Shown: positions 18,572-29,057, counted from the stretch's first letter. The stretch: 63,782 nt of DNA from Nioella halotolerans (GCA_003428585.1 QVQC01000006.1:1-63782), one strand, 5' to 3'. A program made the numbers and translations. The notes: generated from the letters alone by a model not told the origin.

Positions 18572-19189
18572 ATGACACATCAAGGTGCCGACCGCATCAC
18601 GCTCAACGCTACCGCGCAGAACTTGTTGCGCATTGTCATCGCCTCTTATTTTCTTGCGGTCGCGCTCAACCTCATTCCCGGCACCAGCCTGACCGTGCTT
18701 GTCGCGCAGGTTTTGCCCGTGCACATTGCCGAGCCATTGTCGGCCATGATCGTCTTCGCCTTGGCCTTCATGGTGATGATCGGGCTTTTCATGCGCCCGG
18801 CCGCGCTGGTTCTGGGGTTGATGACATTCTTTGCAAGCTACCTGCACATGATCGAACTGGGGGTGCAGGATGAGCTTGGAAGCTTCTGGCACGACCTCGT
18901 GCTGATTGCGGCGTTGATGCTGACCTATCTCGAAAACGCACCGCGTGACCAGCGGATGCGCAGCGCGATCCGGCGCAAGGTCATCCCCCGCAGGGTGGAG
19001 CCATCGCAACCGCTGCGCCCCCGGCCGGCCCCGACGGCCGCGGGCGGCGCCGCCCAGACCACGCCCCTCGCCGCCGCGAAGCCCGACCCCGGCACTGTCG
19101 GGCCATCCCGTCCGGCACGCATGCCGGCGACGGATGACGTGCCGGCCCCGATCGACAACATCTTCACCGATACTGTCACCGCACGCTGA
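18572..19189 (+). CDS. DoxX-like membrane protein with Pro-rich tail (cluster member B)
   Basis: The 205-aa product has four hydrophobic helices in residues 15-125 laid out as in DoxX proteins. GLFMRPAALVLGL in the third matches GFMTRPVALALAA of the upstream gene at most positions. After ENAPRDQRMRSAIRRK comes a basic, then Pro/Ala-rich, probably disordered cytoplasmic tail to residue 205. No family name is certain beyond DoxX-like. The ATG at 18572 follows AAAGATCTGGCC, a weak site. The gene lies between two hairpins and is probably a single transcription unit. Confidence 0.7.
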   Translation: MTHQGADRITLNATAQNLLRIVIASYFLAVALNLIPGTSLTVLVAQVLPVHIAEPLSAMIVFALAFMVMIGLFMRPAALVLGLMTFFASYLHMIELGVQDELGSFWHDLVLIAALMLTYLENAPRDQRMRSAIRRKVIPRRVEPSQPLRPRPAPTAAGGAAQTTPLAAAKPDPGTVGPSRPARMPATDDVPAPIDNIFTDTVTAR

Positions 19190-19526
19190 CAGGGGGCGCC
19201 TCATGGTCCCGATCCCGCCGCCATGCACACCTGACCCGGTGCGTGGCGGTTCTTCGTCCCAAGCCGTTTGCCAGCGACGGATTCGATCGGCGCGCAACGG
19301 TTAACAATCGCCAAGAGACGTCGCGTCTATTGCCACAAATTCGCCAGATACCTATCCAAAACGACAGGTAAGTTTGGCATTTCGGAAACAATACCGTCGA
19401 AAACGTCGCCCCGTTTCCCAGTAAAGCGTTAATAATCCTTGAAGGTTCCGCCGTCACGGCAACCTCCTGCCGCAATTGGCTGCCATGTTGCGATCATCGA
19501 GACACCTGAGCAACCGGGGCACTGAG
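19190..19526. other. Intergenic region with terminator; otherwise no feature recognised
   Basis: The 337 bases between members B and C hold the B terminator at the left end. The rest is more AT-rich than the coding regions, with several TTAA and AAA tracts around 19300-19440, and presumably carries the promoter of C. No protein-coding frame with a ribosome-binding site was found. Confidence 0.4.
19218..19254 (+). terminator. Intrinsic terminator of membrane gene B
   Basis: CCGCCATGCAC (19218-19228) pairs with GTGCGTGGCGG (19239-19249), one T-G wobble in eleven pairs, 10-base loop, followed by TTCTTCGT. Confidence 0.6.
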
Positions 19527-19970
19527 ATGGAAAACCTTACCGAATGGCTTCGCCTTAACTTTCGCGTCTGCCTCTCGGCAACGCTGATGATCGAGGCCGC
19601 GATCGGTCTCATCCCGCAACTGCGCGACTGCAACGTGCCCACCGTCGTGGGCAACATGGAGGGACTTGAATACCACTCCGCCGCGCTGGCCGCGCTGTTC
19701 TTCGTGCTCAGTTTCTGGCTGATCCTCGGCATCCGCACCTCCATGGTGGCCGCCATGGCGATGGCTTTGCTGGTTCTGCCGGCGATCATGACCAACCCCG
19801 ACGGCGATCCTGCCCTCGCGGTGAAGATCACGCTGGTGTCGGTCTTCGCGGTGCCGCTGATCCTTTATGGGGGCGGGCGCTACACGCTTTACGAGGTGCA
19901 TGAAGCGTTCAACCTCAATAGCGGCCGGATGGAGGAGTGGCAAAAACGCGGATCAGAGCAACCGGGGTAA
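19527..19970 (+). CDS. Four-helix membrane protein, DoxX-like topology (cluster member C)
   Basis: The 147-aa protein has hydrophobic spans at about residues 15-30, 50-75, 77-95 and 103-120. The third is entered through FWLILGIRTSMVAAMAM, resembling TWLIFGLRCHTVCGIGL of member D. The first helix (CLSATLMIEAAIGLIP) parallels the first helix of member B. The C-terminus is short, polar and probably cytoplasmic. It is not a recognised named family; it is judged a diverged paralogue of its neighbours from topology and these motifs. A site CACTGAG precedes the ATG. A hairpin lies 22 bases after the stop. Confidence 0.65.
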   Translation: MENLTEWLRLNFRVCLSATLMIEAAIGLIPQLRDCNVPTVVGNMEGLEYHSAALAALFFVLSFWLILGIRTSMVAAMAMALLVLPAIMTNPDGDPALAVKITLVSVFAVPLILYGGGRYTLYEVHEAFNLNSGRMEEWQKRGSEQPG

Positions 19971-19992
19971 AATGCCTCTTTTCGAATATGAC

Positions 19993-20024
19993 CCGGGCCA
20001 GCTGCATGGCCCGGTTTCTCATTT
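19993..20024 (+). terminator. Intrinsic terminator of membrane gene C
   Basis: CCGGGCC (19993-19999) pairs with GGCCCGG (20008-20014) around an 8-base loop, followed by TTTCTCATTT. Confidence 0.65.
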
Positions 20025-20090
20025 GACCCTCCATCACTTTTAACCTATATTAAAGCATCGGGTTTTAATTTATGGAAAGGTCTGATTGCC

Positions 20091-20942
20091 GTGGAAAACT
20101 GGGACGATCTCAAGTTTCTTCTGGCGGTTCACAAATCTGGCACCATGGTCTCAGCCGCGCGGCAACTTGGCACGAATGCCGCCACCGTTTCAAGAAGAAT
20201 AGAGCGGCTTGCCAACAGTCTGGGTGCGCAGCCTTTCATTAAATCCTCGGGCGAATGGAACCTGAACCCTGCAATCGGGGATCTCCTCAACCTGATCGAG
20301 GATTTCGATGCCCGGTTGAACACGCAAGCGAACAAGCTGGCCCTCAGCAGTGCATCGGCCCGGACCGTCAAGCTGCGCATCGGCGCGCCGCCCATCGTCC
20401 TCGGCCCGTTGCTCGGCGCCCAGAGTGGGCACTTTTACGCCCAGCACCCCGAGTACCGGCTTGAACTGCACAATCGGGTCGGGTCCGAGGGGCTGGGCGA
20501 CGTTGACGTGATGCTCATGGACGTGCCGCCGACGCGGGGCCGGCTGATCACCAAGCGCGTCGGACAATACGGGTTCAAGGTCTATAGCTACGACGATTCG
20601 CCCCGCGACGGGGCGTGGATCGGCGTATTGGAGGAACTGGATTCGTTCGAGCCCATGCGCCGCGCACGGGGCATCTTCCAAACCGCCCCGATAATGCGCG
20701 CCAGCAATTTCCATGATGCCCAGGTGATTGCGAAATCCAGCCGTCTGCCGGTATTGCTTCCGAAAATACTTGCGGATCAGGATCCGGACCTGCGCCCGTT
20801 CGACAACGCGGAAGATCCGGCAATCGTCAGTTTCTGGATAGCCTATCACAATTCTCGCAAAACCGACACCGCTGTCAATTCCACGGTCAATTGGATCACC
20901 GCCTGTTTCGCAAACATGCGCGGCCGCCTGTGCTATGACTAG
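20091..20942 (+). CDS. LysR-family transcriptional regulator
   Basis: The 283-aa protein starts at GTG 20091 (VENWDDLKFLLAVHKSGT). It has the LysR winged helix in residues 1-60 (AARQLGTNAATVSRRIERLANSLG). The remainder is a shortened substrate-binding region whose start (KLRIGAPPIVLGPLLG) is recognisable. The TTAA-rich leader (about 20035-20085) is unlike the surrounding GC-rich DNA and likely holds the promoter. No divergent target gene is present; the flanking genes are DoxX-like membrane proteins on the same strand, so regulation of these is a guess. C-terminal residues are divergent from characterised LysR proteins. Confidence 0.85.
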   Translation: MENWDDLKFLLAVHKSGTMVSAARQLGTNAATVSRRIERLANSLGAQPFIKSSGEWNLNPAIGDLLNLIEDFDARLNTQANKLALSSASARTVKLRIGAPPIVLGPLLGAQSGHFYAQHPEYRLELHNRVGSEGLGDVDVMLMDVPPTRGRLITKRVGQYGFKVYSYDDSPRDGAWIGVLEELDSFEPMRRARGIFQTAPIMRASNFHDAQVIAKSSRLPVLLPKILADQDPDLRPFDNAEDPAIVSFWIAYHNSRKTDTAVNSTVNWITACFANMRGRLCYD

Positions 20943-21057
20943 GTTGGTCGCGGCGACCAGATATTTCTGCACATACGCCTTTGCAACAAAATTCCTTTCA
21001 AATGAATCCCCCTGCGCCGAAGATATGTGAACAAGAAAAATACCTTGAGGCGCGGAA

Positions 21058-21453
21058 ATGTTGACAATCCGGATCGTCCATCTGGCCAGCCGCCTGGCCT
21101 TGTCGCTTGCCTTCATGGTGATCGCGCTTAACAGCCTGTCGGTGACCCATACCGCCCGCCATGACGGGGGCGTCTGGATCCGTCAGGAAGAATGGATCGG
21201 GGTGGTGATGCTCTGCGCGGTTGTTCTTTTCGCGGCGACCTGGCTGATCTTCGGGCTGCGCTGTCATACGGTCTGCGGGATCGGGCTGGCGCTGGTGACC
21301 GGGCAGCAGCTCTGGTTGCTCGGCCTCGGGCTGGATAACGGGCTGAACCTCGTGACCGGCGGCCTGTGCCTGTTTTTGGCGCTGTTGGTCGGCCTGCTGG
21401 GCCGGTTGACGCCCCCCCCCCGGACCAGCCGGGGCTGGCGCCTCGCGGGCTGA
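21058..21453 (+). CDS. Four-helix membrane protein, DoxX-like topology (cluster member D)
   Basis: The 131-aa protein begins with a helix (RLALSLAFMVIALNSLS), has a polar loop with HTARHDGG, two central helices joined by TWLIFGLRCHTVCG, and a last helix (GGLCLFLALLVGLLGR). Size, helix number and the WLI(L/F)G(I/L)R turn match member C, and the FMVIALNSLS segment resembles FLAVALNLIP of member B. It lies 115 bases after the LysR gene and 42 bases before trmFO. The function is unknown; homology to the cluster is inferred from pattern only. Confidence 0.62.
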   Translation: MLTIRIVHLASRLALSLAFMVIALNSLSVTHTARHDGGVWIRQEEWIGVVMLCAVVLFAATWLIFGLRCHTVCGIGLALVTGQQLWLLGLGLDNGLNLVTGGLCLFLALLVGLLGRLTPPPRTSRGWRLAG

Positions 21454-21495
21454 GCGGGCTTGGCATCGCCGCCGCACTGCCCTACATCGCGGGAC

Positions 21496-22848
21496 ATGAC
21501 AAAAGCGATCCATATCATCGGCGGCGGCATGGCCGGGTCGGAAGCCGCGTGGCAGGCCGTCAACATGGGCGTGCCCGTCGTCATCCACGAAATGCGGCCC
21601 AAGGTCGGCACCTTCGCGCACCACACCGGCAATCTCGCCGAGATGGTCTGTTCCAATTCGTTCCGCTCGGACGATGACGAACAGAACGCCGTCGGCCTGC
21701 TGCACTGGGAAATGCGCGAAGCGGGCGGCCTGATCATGGAAATGGCCGACCGTCATCGCCTGCCCGCCGGTGGCGCCCTTGCCGTCGATCGCGACCCCTT
21801 CGCGCAATCCGTCACCGAGCGCCTGCGCGCGCACGCGCTGGTCAGCGTGGACGCGGCCGAGGTGACCGCCCTGCCCGATGACGGTCCGGCGATCATCGCC
21901 ACCGGGCCGCTGACCTCCGGCGCGTTGGCCGAGGCCATCGCGCAAGAAGCCGGGCAGGACAGCCTTGCCTTCTTCGACGCCATCGCGCCGATCGTCCACG
22001 CCGACAGCATCGACATGTCGAAGGCCTGGATGCAGTCACGCTACGACAAGGGCGAGACGGAGGAGGAACGCACAGCCTACCTCAACTGCCCGATGGACCG
22101 TGACACTTACGACGCGTTCATCGACGCGCTGCTGGCCGCCGAGAAGACCGAGTTCCACGACGGCGAAACCGCGCGCTATTTCGACGGCTGCCTGCCGATC
22201 GAGGTGATGGCAGAACGCGGCCGCGAAACCCTGCGCCACGGCCCGATGAAGCCCGTCGGCCTGACCAACCCGCACCAGCCCGATGTGAAACCCCATGCCA
22301 TCGTGCAACTGCGCCGCGACAACAAGCTGGGCACGCTGTTCAACATCGTGGGCTTCCAGACAAAAATGAAATACGGTGCCCAGACCGAGGTGTTCCGCAT
22401 GATCCCCGGGCTTGAGGAGGCCCGCTTCGCGCGGCTTGGCGGCATCCACCGCAACACGTTCATCAACTCGCCGACACTTCTTGATGACCAGATGCGCCTG
22501 CGCAGCCGTCCGCATGTCCGCTTTGCCGGCCAGATCACCGGGGTGGAGGGGTATGTCGAATCGGCCGCCATGGGGCTGCTGGCCGGACGCCTCGCCGCAG
22601 CGGAAGCTCTGGGCACCCTGCTGCCGCCGGTGCCGCAGGAAACCGCCATGGGCGCGCTCATCCACCACATAACAGGCGGGGCGGAGGCCAAGACCTTCCA
22701 GCCGATGAACGTCAATTTCGGACTTTTTCCACCGGTCGACCTCAAGGGTGGGCGCAAGAATCGCAAGGCGCGCTACAAGGGCTATACCGACCGCGCCAAG
22801 GCGGCATGGCAGGGCTGGCTGCAGGCGACAAGGCTGGACGCGGCCTGA
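21496..22848 (+). CDS. trmFO: Methylenetetrahydrofolate--tRNA-(uracil-5-)-methyltransferase
   Basis: This 450-aa flavoprotein starts [19 protein letters not shown], the FAD-binding dinucleotide fold of TrmFO. It contains the family blocks [24 protein letters not shown] (key residues CSNSFRSDD) and [12 protein letters not shown]. The C-terminal [10 protein letters not shown] is also typical. It forms 5-methyluridine-54 in tRNA using methylene-THF and FAD, replacing the SAM-dependent TrmA of enterics. The start at 21496 has only a weak GCGGGAC site, but conservation begins exactly there; the frame extends 12 codons upstream. It precedes a methyltransferase-gluQ pair. Confidence 0.96.
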   Translation: MTKAIHIIGGGMAGSEAAWQAVNMGVPVVIHEMRPKVGTFAHHTGNLAEMVCSNSFRSDDDEQNAVGLLHWEMREAGGLIMEMADRHRLPAGGALAVDRDPFAQSVTERLRAHALVSVDAAEVTALPDDGPAIIATGPLTSGALAEAIAQEAGQDSLAFFDAIAPIVHADSIDMSKAWMQSRYDKGETEEERTAYLNCPMDRDTYDAFIDALLAAEKTEFHDGETARYFDGCLPIEVMAERGRETLRHGPMKPVGLTNPHQPDVKPHAIVQLRRDNKLGTLFNIVGFQTKMKYGAQTEVFRMIPGLEEARFARLGGIHRNTFINSPTLLDDQMRLRSRPHVRFAGQITGVEGYVESAAMGLLAGRLAAAEALGTLLPPVPQETAMGALIHHITGGAEAKTFQPMNVNFGLFPPVDLKGGRKNRKARYKGYTDRAKAAWQGWLQATRLDAA

Positions 22849-22870
22849 GCGCGGATGCTAACAATGTCGC

Positions 22871-23470
22871 ATGACACAAGAATTCCTGAAGAAAGTTTAC
22901 GAGGTTTCGGGCGACGACGCGCTCCGCGACCTGTATGACGAGTGGGCCGACAGCTACGATGCCGAGACCGGCGCGCATGGCTATGCCACCCCCGCGCGCT
23001 GTGCCGAGGCGCTCCGCCGCTGCGGCCTTGCCACGGACGCGGAAATCCTCGACATGGGCTGCGGAACCGGCCTGTCCGGGGCCGCCTTTGCCGAGGCGGG
23101 CTTTACCACGATCGACGGCAGCGACCTGTCGCCGGGCATGCTGGACAAGGCACGCGCGCTTGGCGTCTACCGCGACCTGTGGCTACCCGACAACCTGCCC
23201 GACCGGCGCTATGACGCGGTCGCGGCGGTGGGCGTGATCGGCCCCGGTGCGGCGCCGCTGGACCTGTTCGACAGTTGCCTTGAGCATCTTGCGCCCGGCG
23301 GGCTTTTCGTTCTGTCGTTCAACGATCACGCGCTCAACCTGCCGGAATTTCCCGCCCGCATCGCGCGCGCGGTCGAGGCGGGCGTGGTTCTGCCCCGGTT
23401 CGAGGAGCACGGCCCGCACCTACCCGGGCTGGACATGAAGTCCACCGTCTATGTCCTTGAACATACGTGA
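22871..23470 (+). CDS. Class I SAM-dependent methyltransferase
   Basis: The 199-aa protein has the SAM-binding motif ILDMGCGTGLSGAAFAEAG near residue 58, the acidic motif IDGSDLSPGMLDKAR, and AVGVIGPGAAPLDLFD before a LAPGGLFVLSFND strand. The N-terminal region (LRDLYDEWADSYDAE) matches tetratricopeptide-free methyltransferases often annotated as ubiquinone/menaquinone-like, but the substrate is not known. Its TGA lies inside the gluQ start (GTGA at 23467-23470), which suggests coupled translation. A role in tRNA or small-molecule methylation cannot be decided. Confidence 0.85.
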   Translation: MTQEFLKKVYEVSGDDALRDLYDEWADSYDAETGAHGYATPARCAEALRRCGLATDAEILDMGCGTGLSGAAFAEAGFTTIDGSDLSPGMLDKARALGVYRDLWLPDNLPDRRYDAVAAVGVIGPGAAPLDLFDSCLEHLAPGGLFVLSFNDHALNLPEFPARIARAVEAGVVLPRFEEHGPHLPGLDMKSTVYVLEHT

Positions 23471-24348
23471 TCTTCCGAACACGTTTCGCGCCTTCTCCGA
23501 CCGGCCCGCTGCACCTTGGCCATGCGTATTCGGCGCTGCTGGGGCATGACATGGCGCGCGAGGCGGGGGGCGAATTCCTGCTGCGGATCGAGGATATCGA
23601 CCAGACCCGCGCCCGCCCGGAATGGGAAGATCTGATCTACGAAGATCTGGCGTGGCTGGGGATCACTTGGGACAGTCCGGTGATGCGCCAATCCGGGCGG
23701 ATGACGCATTACGCCGCGGCACTGGATGCGCTCTGGGTGCGCGGGCTGCTCTACCCCTGCACCTGCACCCGGCGCGACATCGCCGCCGCCCTCGGCGCGC
23801 CACAGGAAGGCGGCTCGCCTGCATTCGGCCCCGATGGCCCGGTCTACCCCGGCACCTGCCGACCGATATCGCCGCCCGAAGGTCCGTTGCCACCGCGTCC
23901 GGTGGACCGGCACCTGCGCCTCGACATGGCGGGGGCGCTCGCGGCGCTCGACCCCGGTGACCTCACCTTGACCGAAACCGGCCCGGACCATGCCGGCCGG
24001 ATCACGCCGTCGCGTGACAGCTACCTGTTGCAGATCGGCGACGTGGTGCTGGCCCGGCGCGATTTCGGCACCTCCTACCACCTGTCCGTGGTGATCGATG
24101 ACGCGGCGCAGGGCATCAGCCACGTGGTGCGCGGCGCGGACCTGTTCGACGCCACCCCGATCCACGTGCTGCTGCAACGCCTGCTGGGCCTGCCCACGCC
24201 GGTTTACCACCACCACCCGCTGATCCGCGACGAAGGCGGCAAGCGGCTGGCCAAGCGCGACGATGCGCGCGCCTTGCGCAAATTCCGCGAGGACGGACTG
24301 CGGCCGGGGGACATTCGCGCCATGGTCGGGCTGCCGAACGCGGCCTGA
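23467..24348 (+). CDS. gluQ: Glutamyl-Q tRNA(Asp) synthetase
   Basis: The 293-aa protein is a truncated glutamyl-tRNA synthetase: FAPSPTGPLHLGHAYSAL carries the HIGH-like motif, and GGKRLAKRDDAR carries the KMSKS-like motif. It lacks an anticodon-binding domain. The zinc-ligand region CTCTRRD and YPGTCR identifies GluQ, which glutamylates queuosine-34 of tRNA(Asp). The start is GTG 23467, overlapping the upstream methyltransferase stop. It is convergent with the DUF2065 gene, 10 bases apart. Together with trmFO it makes this a tRNA-modification neighbourhood. Confidence 0.93.
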   Translation: MIFRTRFAPSPTGPLHLGHAYSALLGHDMAREAGGEFLLRIEDIDQTRARPEWEDLIYEDLAWLGITWDSPVMRQSGRMTHYAAALDALWVRGLLYPCTCTRRDIAAALGAPQEGGSPAFGPDGPVYPGTCRPISPPEGPLPPRPVDRHLRLDMAGALAALDPGDLTLTETGPDHAGRITPSRDSYLLQIGDVVLARRDFGTSYHLSVVIDDAAQGISHVVRGADLFDATPIHVLLQRLLGLPTPVYHHHPLIRDEGGKRLAKRDDARALRKFREDGLRPGDIRAMVGLPNAA

Positions 24349-24358
24349 TCAGCAGGGA

Positions 24359-24556
24359 TCAACCGCCCAGCAGATGGCTCAGGAACGCCAGCCCGGTGCC
24401 GATCACCAGCGCCGCGAAGCCCGCGATGCGCAGGGTTTCCTCGGGCTCATGCTGCATCCGCGCCATCAGGTCTTTCATAGTCGAAGGGGCCAGCGCATAG
24501 GCCAGCCCCTCGATCACAAGCACCAGTCCGAGCCCCCAGAGGATCGTCTGGATCAT
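24359..24556 (-). CDS. DUF2065 small membrane protein
   Basis: The 65-aa protein has two predicted helices (residues 2-20, IQTILWGLGLVLVIEGLAYA, and 43-62) flanking a short MQHEPEETLR loop. This matches DUF2065, typically encoded directly downstream of hflC. The function is unknown; association with the HflKC complex is inferred from conserved linkage. It starts 4 bases after the hflC stop. A longer frame upstream overlaps hflC and is discounted. Confidence 0.82.
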   Translation of the reverse strand: MIQTILWGLGLVLVIEGLAYALAPSTMKDLMARMQHEPEETLRIAGFAALVIGTGLAFLSHLLGG

Positions 24557-24560
24557 CTTG

Positions 24561-25588
<1,028 letters not shown>

Positions 25589-25589
<1 letters not shown>

Positions 25590-26728
25590 CAGTTGTTCCC
25601 CCGGTTGCGAAGTTCATTGATCGGCAGATAGGGCACCACGCCCCCGGCCCCGGCACCGCTGGTCTCGGTGTCGAGGATGATCGTTTCCATTCCGCCAAGC
25701 ACCTGTTCCATCGTTTCAAGGTAGATCCTCTGACGCGTCACGTCCGGGGCTTGCTGGTATTCACGCAAGACGGACAGGAAGCGGCTGGCCTCACCCTGTG
25801 CGTTGTTGACGACCTGCGCGCGATAGCCTTCCGCCTGTTCCAGAACTTCCGCCGCTTGCCCGCGGGCATCGGCGAGGGCTTGGTTGGCGTAGGCGTCGGC
25901 CTGCCGTTCCAACCGGTCGCGTTCCTGTTCGGCGGCCTGCACGTCGCGGAAGGCATCGATCACCTCGCCCGGCGGGTCGGCCCGGTCGAAGTTGAGGCGC
26001 ACGATGTTGATGCCAGCCTCGTAGTCATTCAGTGTCGCCTGGATAAGTTCCTGCACCGACGAGGCGATCAAGGCGCGGTCCCGGTTGAGGATCGGCGCAA
26101 GGGGTGAGGCGGAAATCACTTCGCGCATCGATGCCTCGGACACCGCGCGCACGGTTTCCCGCGGATCGGCGAGGTTGAACAGGAAATCCTGCGGGTCTGT
26201 GACGTTCCAGACCACTTCGAAGTCGATATCGACGATATTGGCGTCTGTCGTCAGCATCAGGCCCACATCCGAGCGACCGGAACTGCTGTCACCAATCGAT
26301 TCCGTCCGGTTGGTCGTGACTTCGACCGTTTCATGCGTGACCAGCGGCCACGGCGCGAAGTTCAAGCCCGGCTCGCCCACGGCAAACCGTTCGCCGAGGA
26401 ACAGTTCGACCGAGCGTTCTTCGGGCCGGACCGTGTAGACAGAGGCGAAAAGCCACAGCGCCACCACGGCCAGTATCCCCAGCCCGACGGTGCCGCGGCC
26501 GAATTGCGGACCCCCGCCGCCGGATCCGCCTTGGCCACCGCCGCGACCGCCCATCAGGACGCGCAGCTGTTCCTGGCCCTTGCGGACGATTTCGTCGATT
26601 TCCGGGATCTGCTGGCCGCCGCCCTCGCCGGGCCGCCGCGGCCCGCGGTCGTCACCGCCATTTCCCCTGTTTCCGCCACCACCGGAGCCGCCACCGCCGC
26701 CCCAGGGTCCGCCTGACTGTCCAGCCAT
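25589..26728 (-). CDS. hflK: Membrane protease modulator HflK
   Basis: The 379-aa protein begins with a Gly-rich cytoplasmic segment (MAGQSGGPWGGGGGSGGG), then a membrane helix (GLGILAVVALWLFASVYTV) and an SPFH domain opening with RPEERSVELFLGE. The helical region QAAEQERDRLERQADAYANQAL follows. It is the partner of HflC. The ATG at 26728 is taken because HflK homologues start at this Gly-rich tract; the frame extends 11 codons upstream. The order hflK-hflC-DUF2065 is intact. No degP-type protease follows here, unlike in some relatives. Confidence 0.93.
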
Positions 26729-26814
26729 TAAGGTTATCCCCTTGTTATGCCATTGGCGCACCCCCGTGGCCGCGCCGCAATACCCTCGTTACCTGTGCCT
26801 GTCGGCCCTGAAAA

Positions 26815-28173
26815 TCAAGCCGTTCGCACAGGAGATTTCATCGTCACCAGTTCCTCGGCCATGGTCGGATGCACCGCCATGGTGCGGTCGAAGTCTTCCT
26901 TGGTCGCCCCCATCTTGACCGCGATTCCGATGGTCTGGATCATCTCGCCCGCGTGGTCGCCCACCAGATGCACGCCAAGCACCTTGCGCGTATCGGCACA
27001 GACGACGAGTTTCATCAGCACCCGTTCATCATGGCCCGCGAACAGCGACTGCATGGGCCGGAAGGCCGCGCAGTAGACCTCGATCGGGCCGGCGTCGCGG
27101 GCGGCCTCCTCGCTCAGCCCCACGGTGCCCAGTTCCGGCTGGGTGAAGACGGCCGAGGGGATCAGGTCGTGGTCGGCGCTGCGCTGGGTGCCGCCAAAGA
27201 CGGTATCAGCAAAGGCGTGCCCCTCGCGGATCGCCACCGGCGTCAGGTTGACGCGGTCGGTCACATCGCCCACGGCGTAGATCGAGGGGATGTTGGTCTG
27301 GCTGTAGTCGTCGACGACGATTTCGCCGTTGCGGCCGGTCTCGACCCCGATCGCCTCCAGCCCCAGCCCGGCGCTGTTGGGCTTGCGCCCGGTGGCATAA
27401 AGCACCTTCTCGAAGACCTGCTCCATCCCATTCGACGCCTTGACGCGGTAGCCGCCCTCGACCGGCGTCACGGCCATCACGTTGGTGCCGAGGTGCAACT
27501 CCACCCCGCGCGCCTGCATCGCGTCGGCGATATGGCCCCGCGCCTCGCCGTCAAAGCCGCGCAGCACCTGCGCGCCGCGGTAGAATTGCGTTACTTTGCT
27601 GCCCAGCCCGTTGAAGATCCCGGCGAATTCGCAGGCGATATAGCCGCCGCCGACGACGAGGATGCTTTCGGGCAACGCGTCGAGCTTGAAGACCTCGTTG
27701 GAGGTCATCACATGATCGGAGCCCGGGAAATCCGGAACAAAGGGATGGCCGCCGGTGGCGATCAGGATATGCGCCGCCGAGAGCCGCTGGCCATCCGACA
27801 ACTCGACTGTATGCGGATCGACCAGCGTGGCGCGCGCATCGAACCCGGCGGCGCCCGAGCGCGCGAGGTTGCCGCGATAGGCCGATTCCAGCCGGTCAAG
27901 CTCCGCATCCATCTTGGCGCGGAACGCGGCCCAGTCGAAACCGCCGAGGCGCACGTCCCAGCCGTATTCTCGCGCGTCCCCGACATGGCCGGGATAGCCC
28001 GAGGCGTAGACCATCAGCTTCTTGGGCACGCAGCCGCGGATGACGCAGGTGCCGCCCATGCGGTATTCCTCCGCCAATCCGACGCGGGCGCCGTGTTCAG
28101 CCGCGATCCGCGCCGCGCGCACCCCGCCGGAGCCGCCCCCGATGACGAACAGATCATACTCAAACTGGCTCAT
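26815..28173 (-). CDS. gor: Glutathione-disulfide reductase
   Basis: The 452-aa flavoenzyme has the FAD motif LFVIGGGSGGVRAAR, the redox-active disulfide CVIRGC (Cys43/Cys48), the NADPH-binding VVGGGYIACEFAG, the second FAD motif IYAVGDVTDR, and the C-terminal AVHPTMAEE with the catalytic His-Glu pair. CVIRGCVPKK separates glutathione reductase from dihydrolipoamide dehydrogenase (which has CLNVGC). It keeps glutathione reduced in the cytoplasm. It follows rpiA on the same strand after 95 bases. Confidence 0.93.
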   Translation of the reverse strand: MSQFEYDLFVIGGGSGGVRAARIAAEHGARVGLAEEYRMGGTCVIRGCVPKKLMVYASGYPGHVGDAREYGWDVRLGGFDWAAFRAKMDAELDRLESAYRGNLARSGAAGFDARATLVDPHTVELSDGQRLSAAHILIATGGHPFVPDFPGSDHVMTSNEVFKLDALPESILVVGGGYIACEFAGIFNGLGSKVTQFYRGAQVLRGFDGEARGHIADAMQARGVELHLGTNVMAVTPVEGGYRVKASNGMEQVFEKVLYATGRKPNSAGLGLEAIGVETGRNGEIVVDDYSQTNIPSIYAVGDVTDRVNLTPVAIREGHAFADTVFGGTQRSADHDLIPSAVFTQPELGTVGLSEEAARDAGPIEVYCAAFRPMQSLFAGHDERVLMKLVVCADTRKVLGVHLVGDHAGEMIQTIGIAVKMGATKEDFDRTMAVHPTMAEELVTMKSPVRTA

Positions 28174-28268
28174 AGCCCGCTCCCGTCTCGCATATGGTCA
28201 TGGCCGGGGATACCTTGGAAACCGCCCCGCATGCACCCTGCGCCATCGCACACCCCGCCCGCGCCGGT

Positions 28269-29057
28269 CTAGTCCTGCACGTCCACGAACAGGTTGTCCG
28301 TATCGACGATGTCGATCTGCTCGTGTTCCACGGTGCCATTGTTGATGTCGCGCACCTCGACGCTGCCATCGCCGCCGCCGATCACCACGATATCGCAGAT
28401 ATCAAGGAACAGCCCGTTTTCCACCACCCCCGGCACCTGGTTCAGGACCATGCTGACCTGGTGCGGATCGGCGATCTGGCGCAGGTGCAGATCGAGGATG
28501 AAGTTGTTCTCGTCCGTGCGATAAGGCGCCCCGTTGTCGAGCCGCAGCGAGACCGAGCGCCCCGTGACCTCGAGGTTGGCCAGCATCTCCTCGATCAGCG
28601 CCTTGCTGGTCTGCCAGCCGAAGGGAATCACCTCCACCGGCAGCGGGAAGGCGCCCAGCGTGTCGACCTGCTTGCCGGCATCGGCGATCACGATCATCTG
28701 GTCGGAGGCGGTAGCGACGATCTTTTCCTGCAACAGCGCCCCGCCGCCACCCTTGATGAGGTTGAGCCGTGGGTCGTACTCGTCGGCCCCGTCGATGGTC
28801 AGGTCCAGCCATTTCACCTCGTCCAGGGTCGAGATCGGCACCCCCACCTGCCGCGCAAGATCGGCGGTGCGACTCGACGTGGCGACGCCGGTGACCCGTA
28901 TGCCGTCCTCGCGCACCATCTCGCCGAGGCAGCGCACCATCCACGCGGCGGTCGACCCGGTGCCAAGCCCGACGCGCATGCCGTCCTCAACGTAATCAAC
29001 GGCGCGCTTGGCGGCGACGAACTTGGCCTTGTCGATGGGGGAAAGATCTGCGGTCAT
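28269..29057 (-). CDS. rpiA: Ribose-5-phosphate isomerase A
   Basis: The 262-aa protein has the RpiA landmarks: VGLGTGSTAAWMV (phosphate loop), LTIDGADEYDPRLNLIKGGGGALL with the catalytic acidic and Lys residues, and IVIADAGKQVDTLG. It interconverts ribose-5-phosphate and ribulose-5-phosphate in the non-oxidative pentose phosphate path. The C-terminal about 30 residues (NNGTVEHEQIDIVDTDNLFVD) extend past the usual end. It lies 95 bases upstream of gor and may be co-transcribed; the pair joins NADPH/pentose and glutathione functions, although this could be coincidence. Confidence 0.95.
   Translation of the reverse strand: MTADLSPIDKAKFVAAKRAVDYVEDGMRVGLGTGSTAAWMVRCLGEMVREDGIRVTGVATSSRTADLARQVGVPISTLDEVKWLDLTIDGADEYDPRLNLIKGGGGALLQEKIVATASDQMIVIADAGKQVDTLGAFPLPVEVIPFGWQTSKALIEEMLANLEVTGRSVSLRLDNGAPYRTDENNFILDLHLRQIADPHQVSMVLNQVPGVVENGLFLDICDIVVIGGGDGSVEVRDINNGTVEHEQIDIVDTDNLFVDVQD

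Noticed and set aside
26869..28272. Long open frame antisense to gor (467 codons)
   Set aside because: It overlaps the confidently identified glutathione reductase completely and has no motif of its own.
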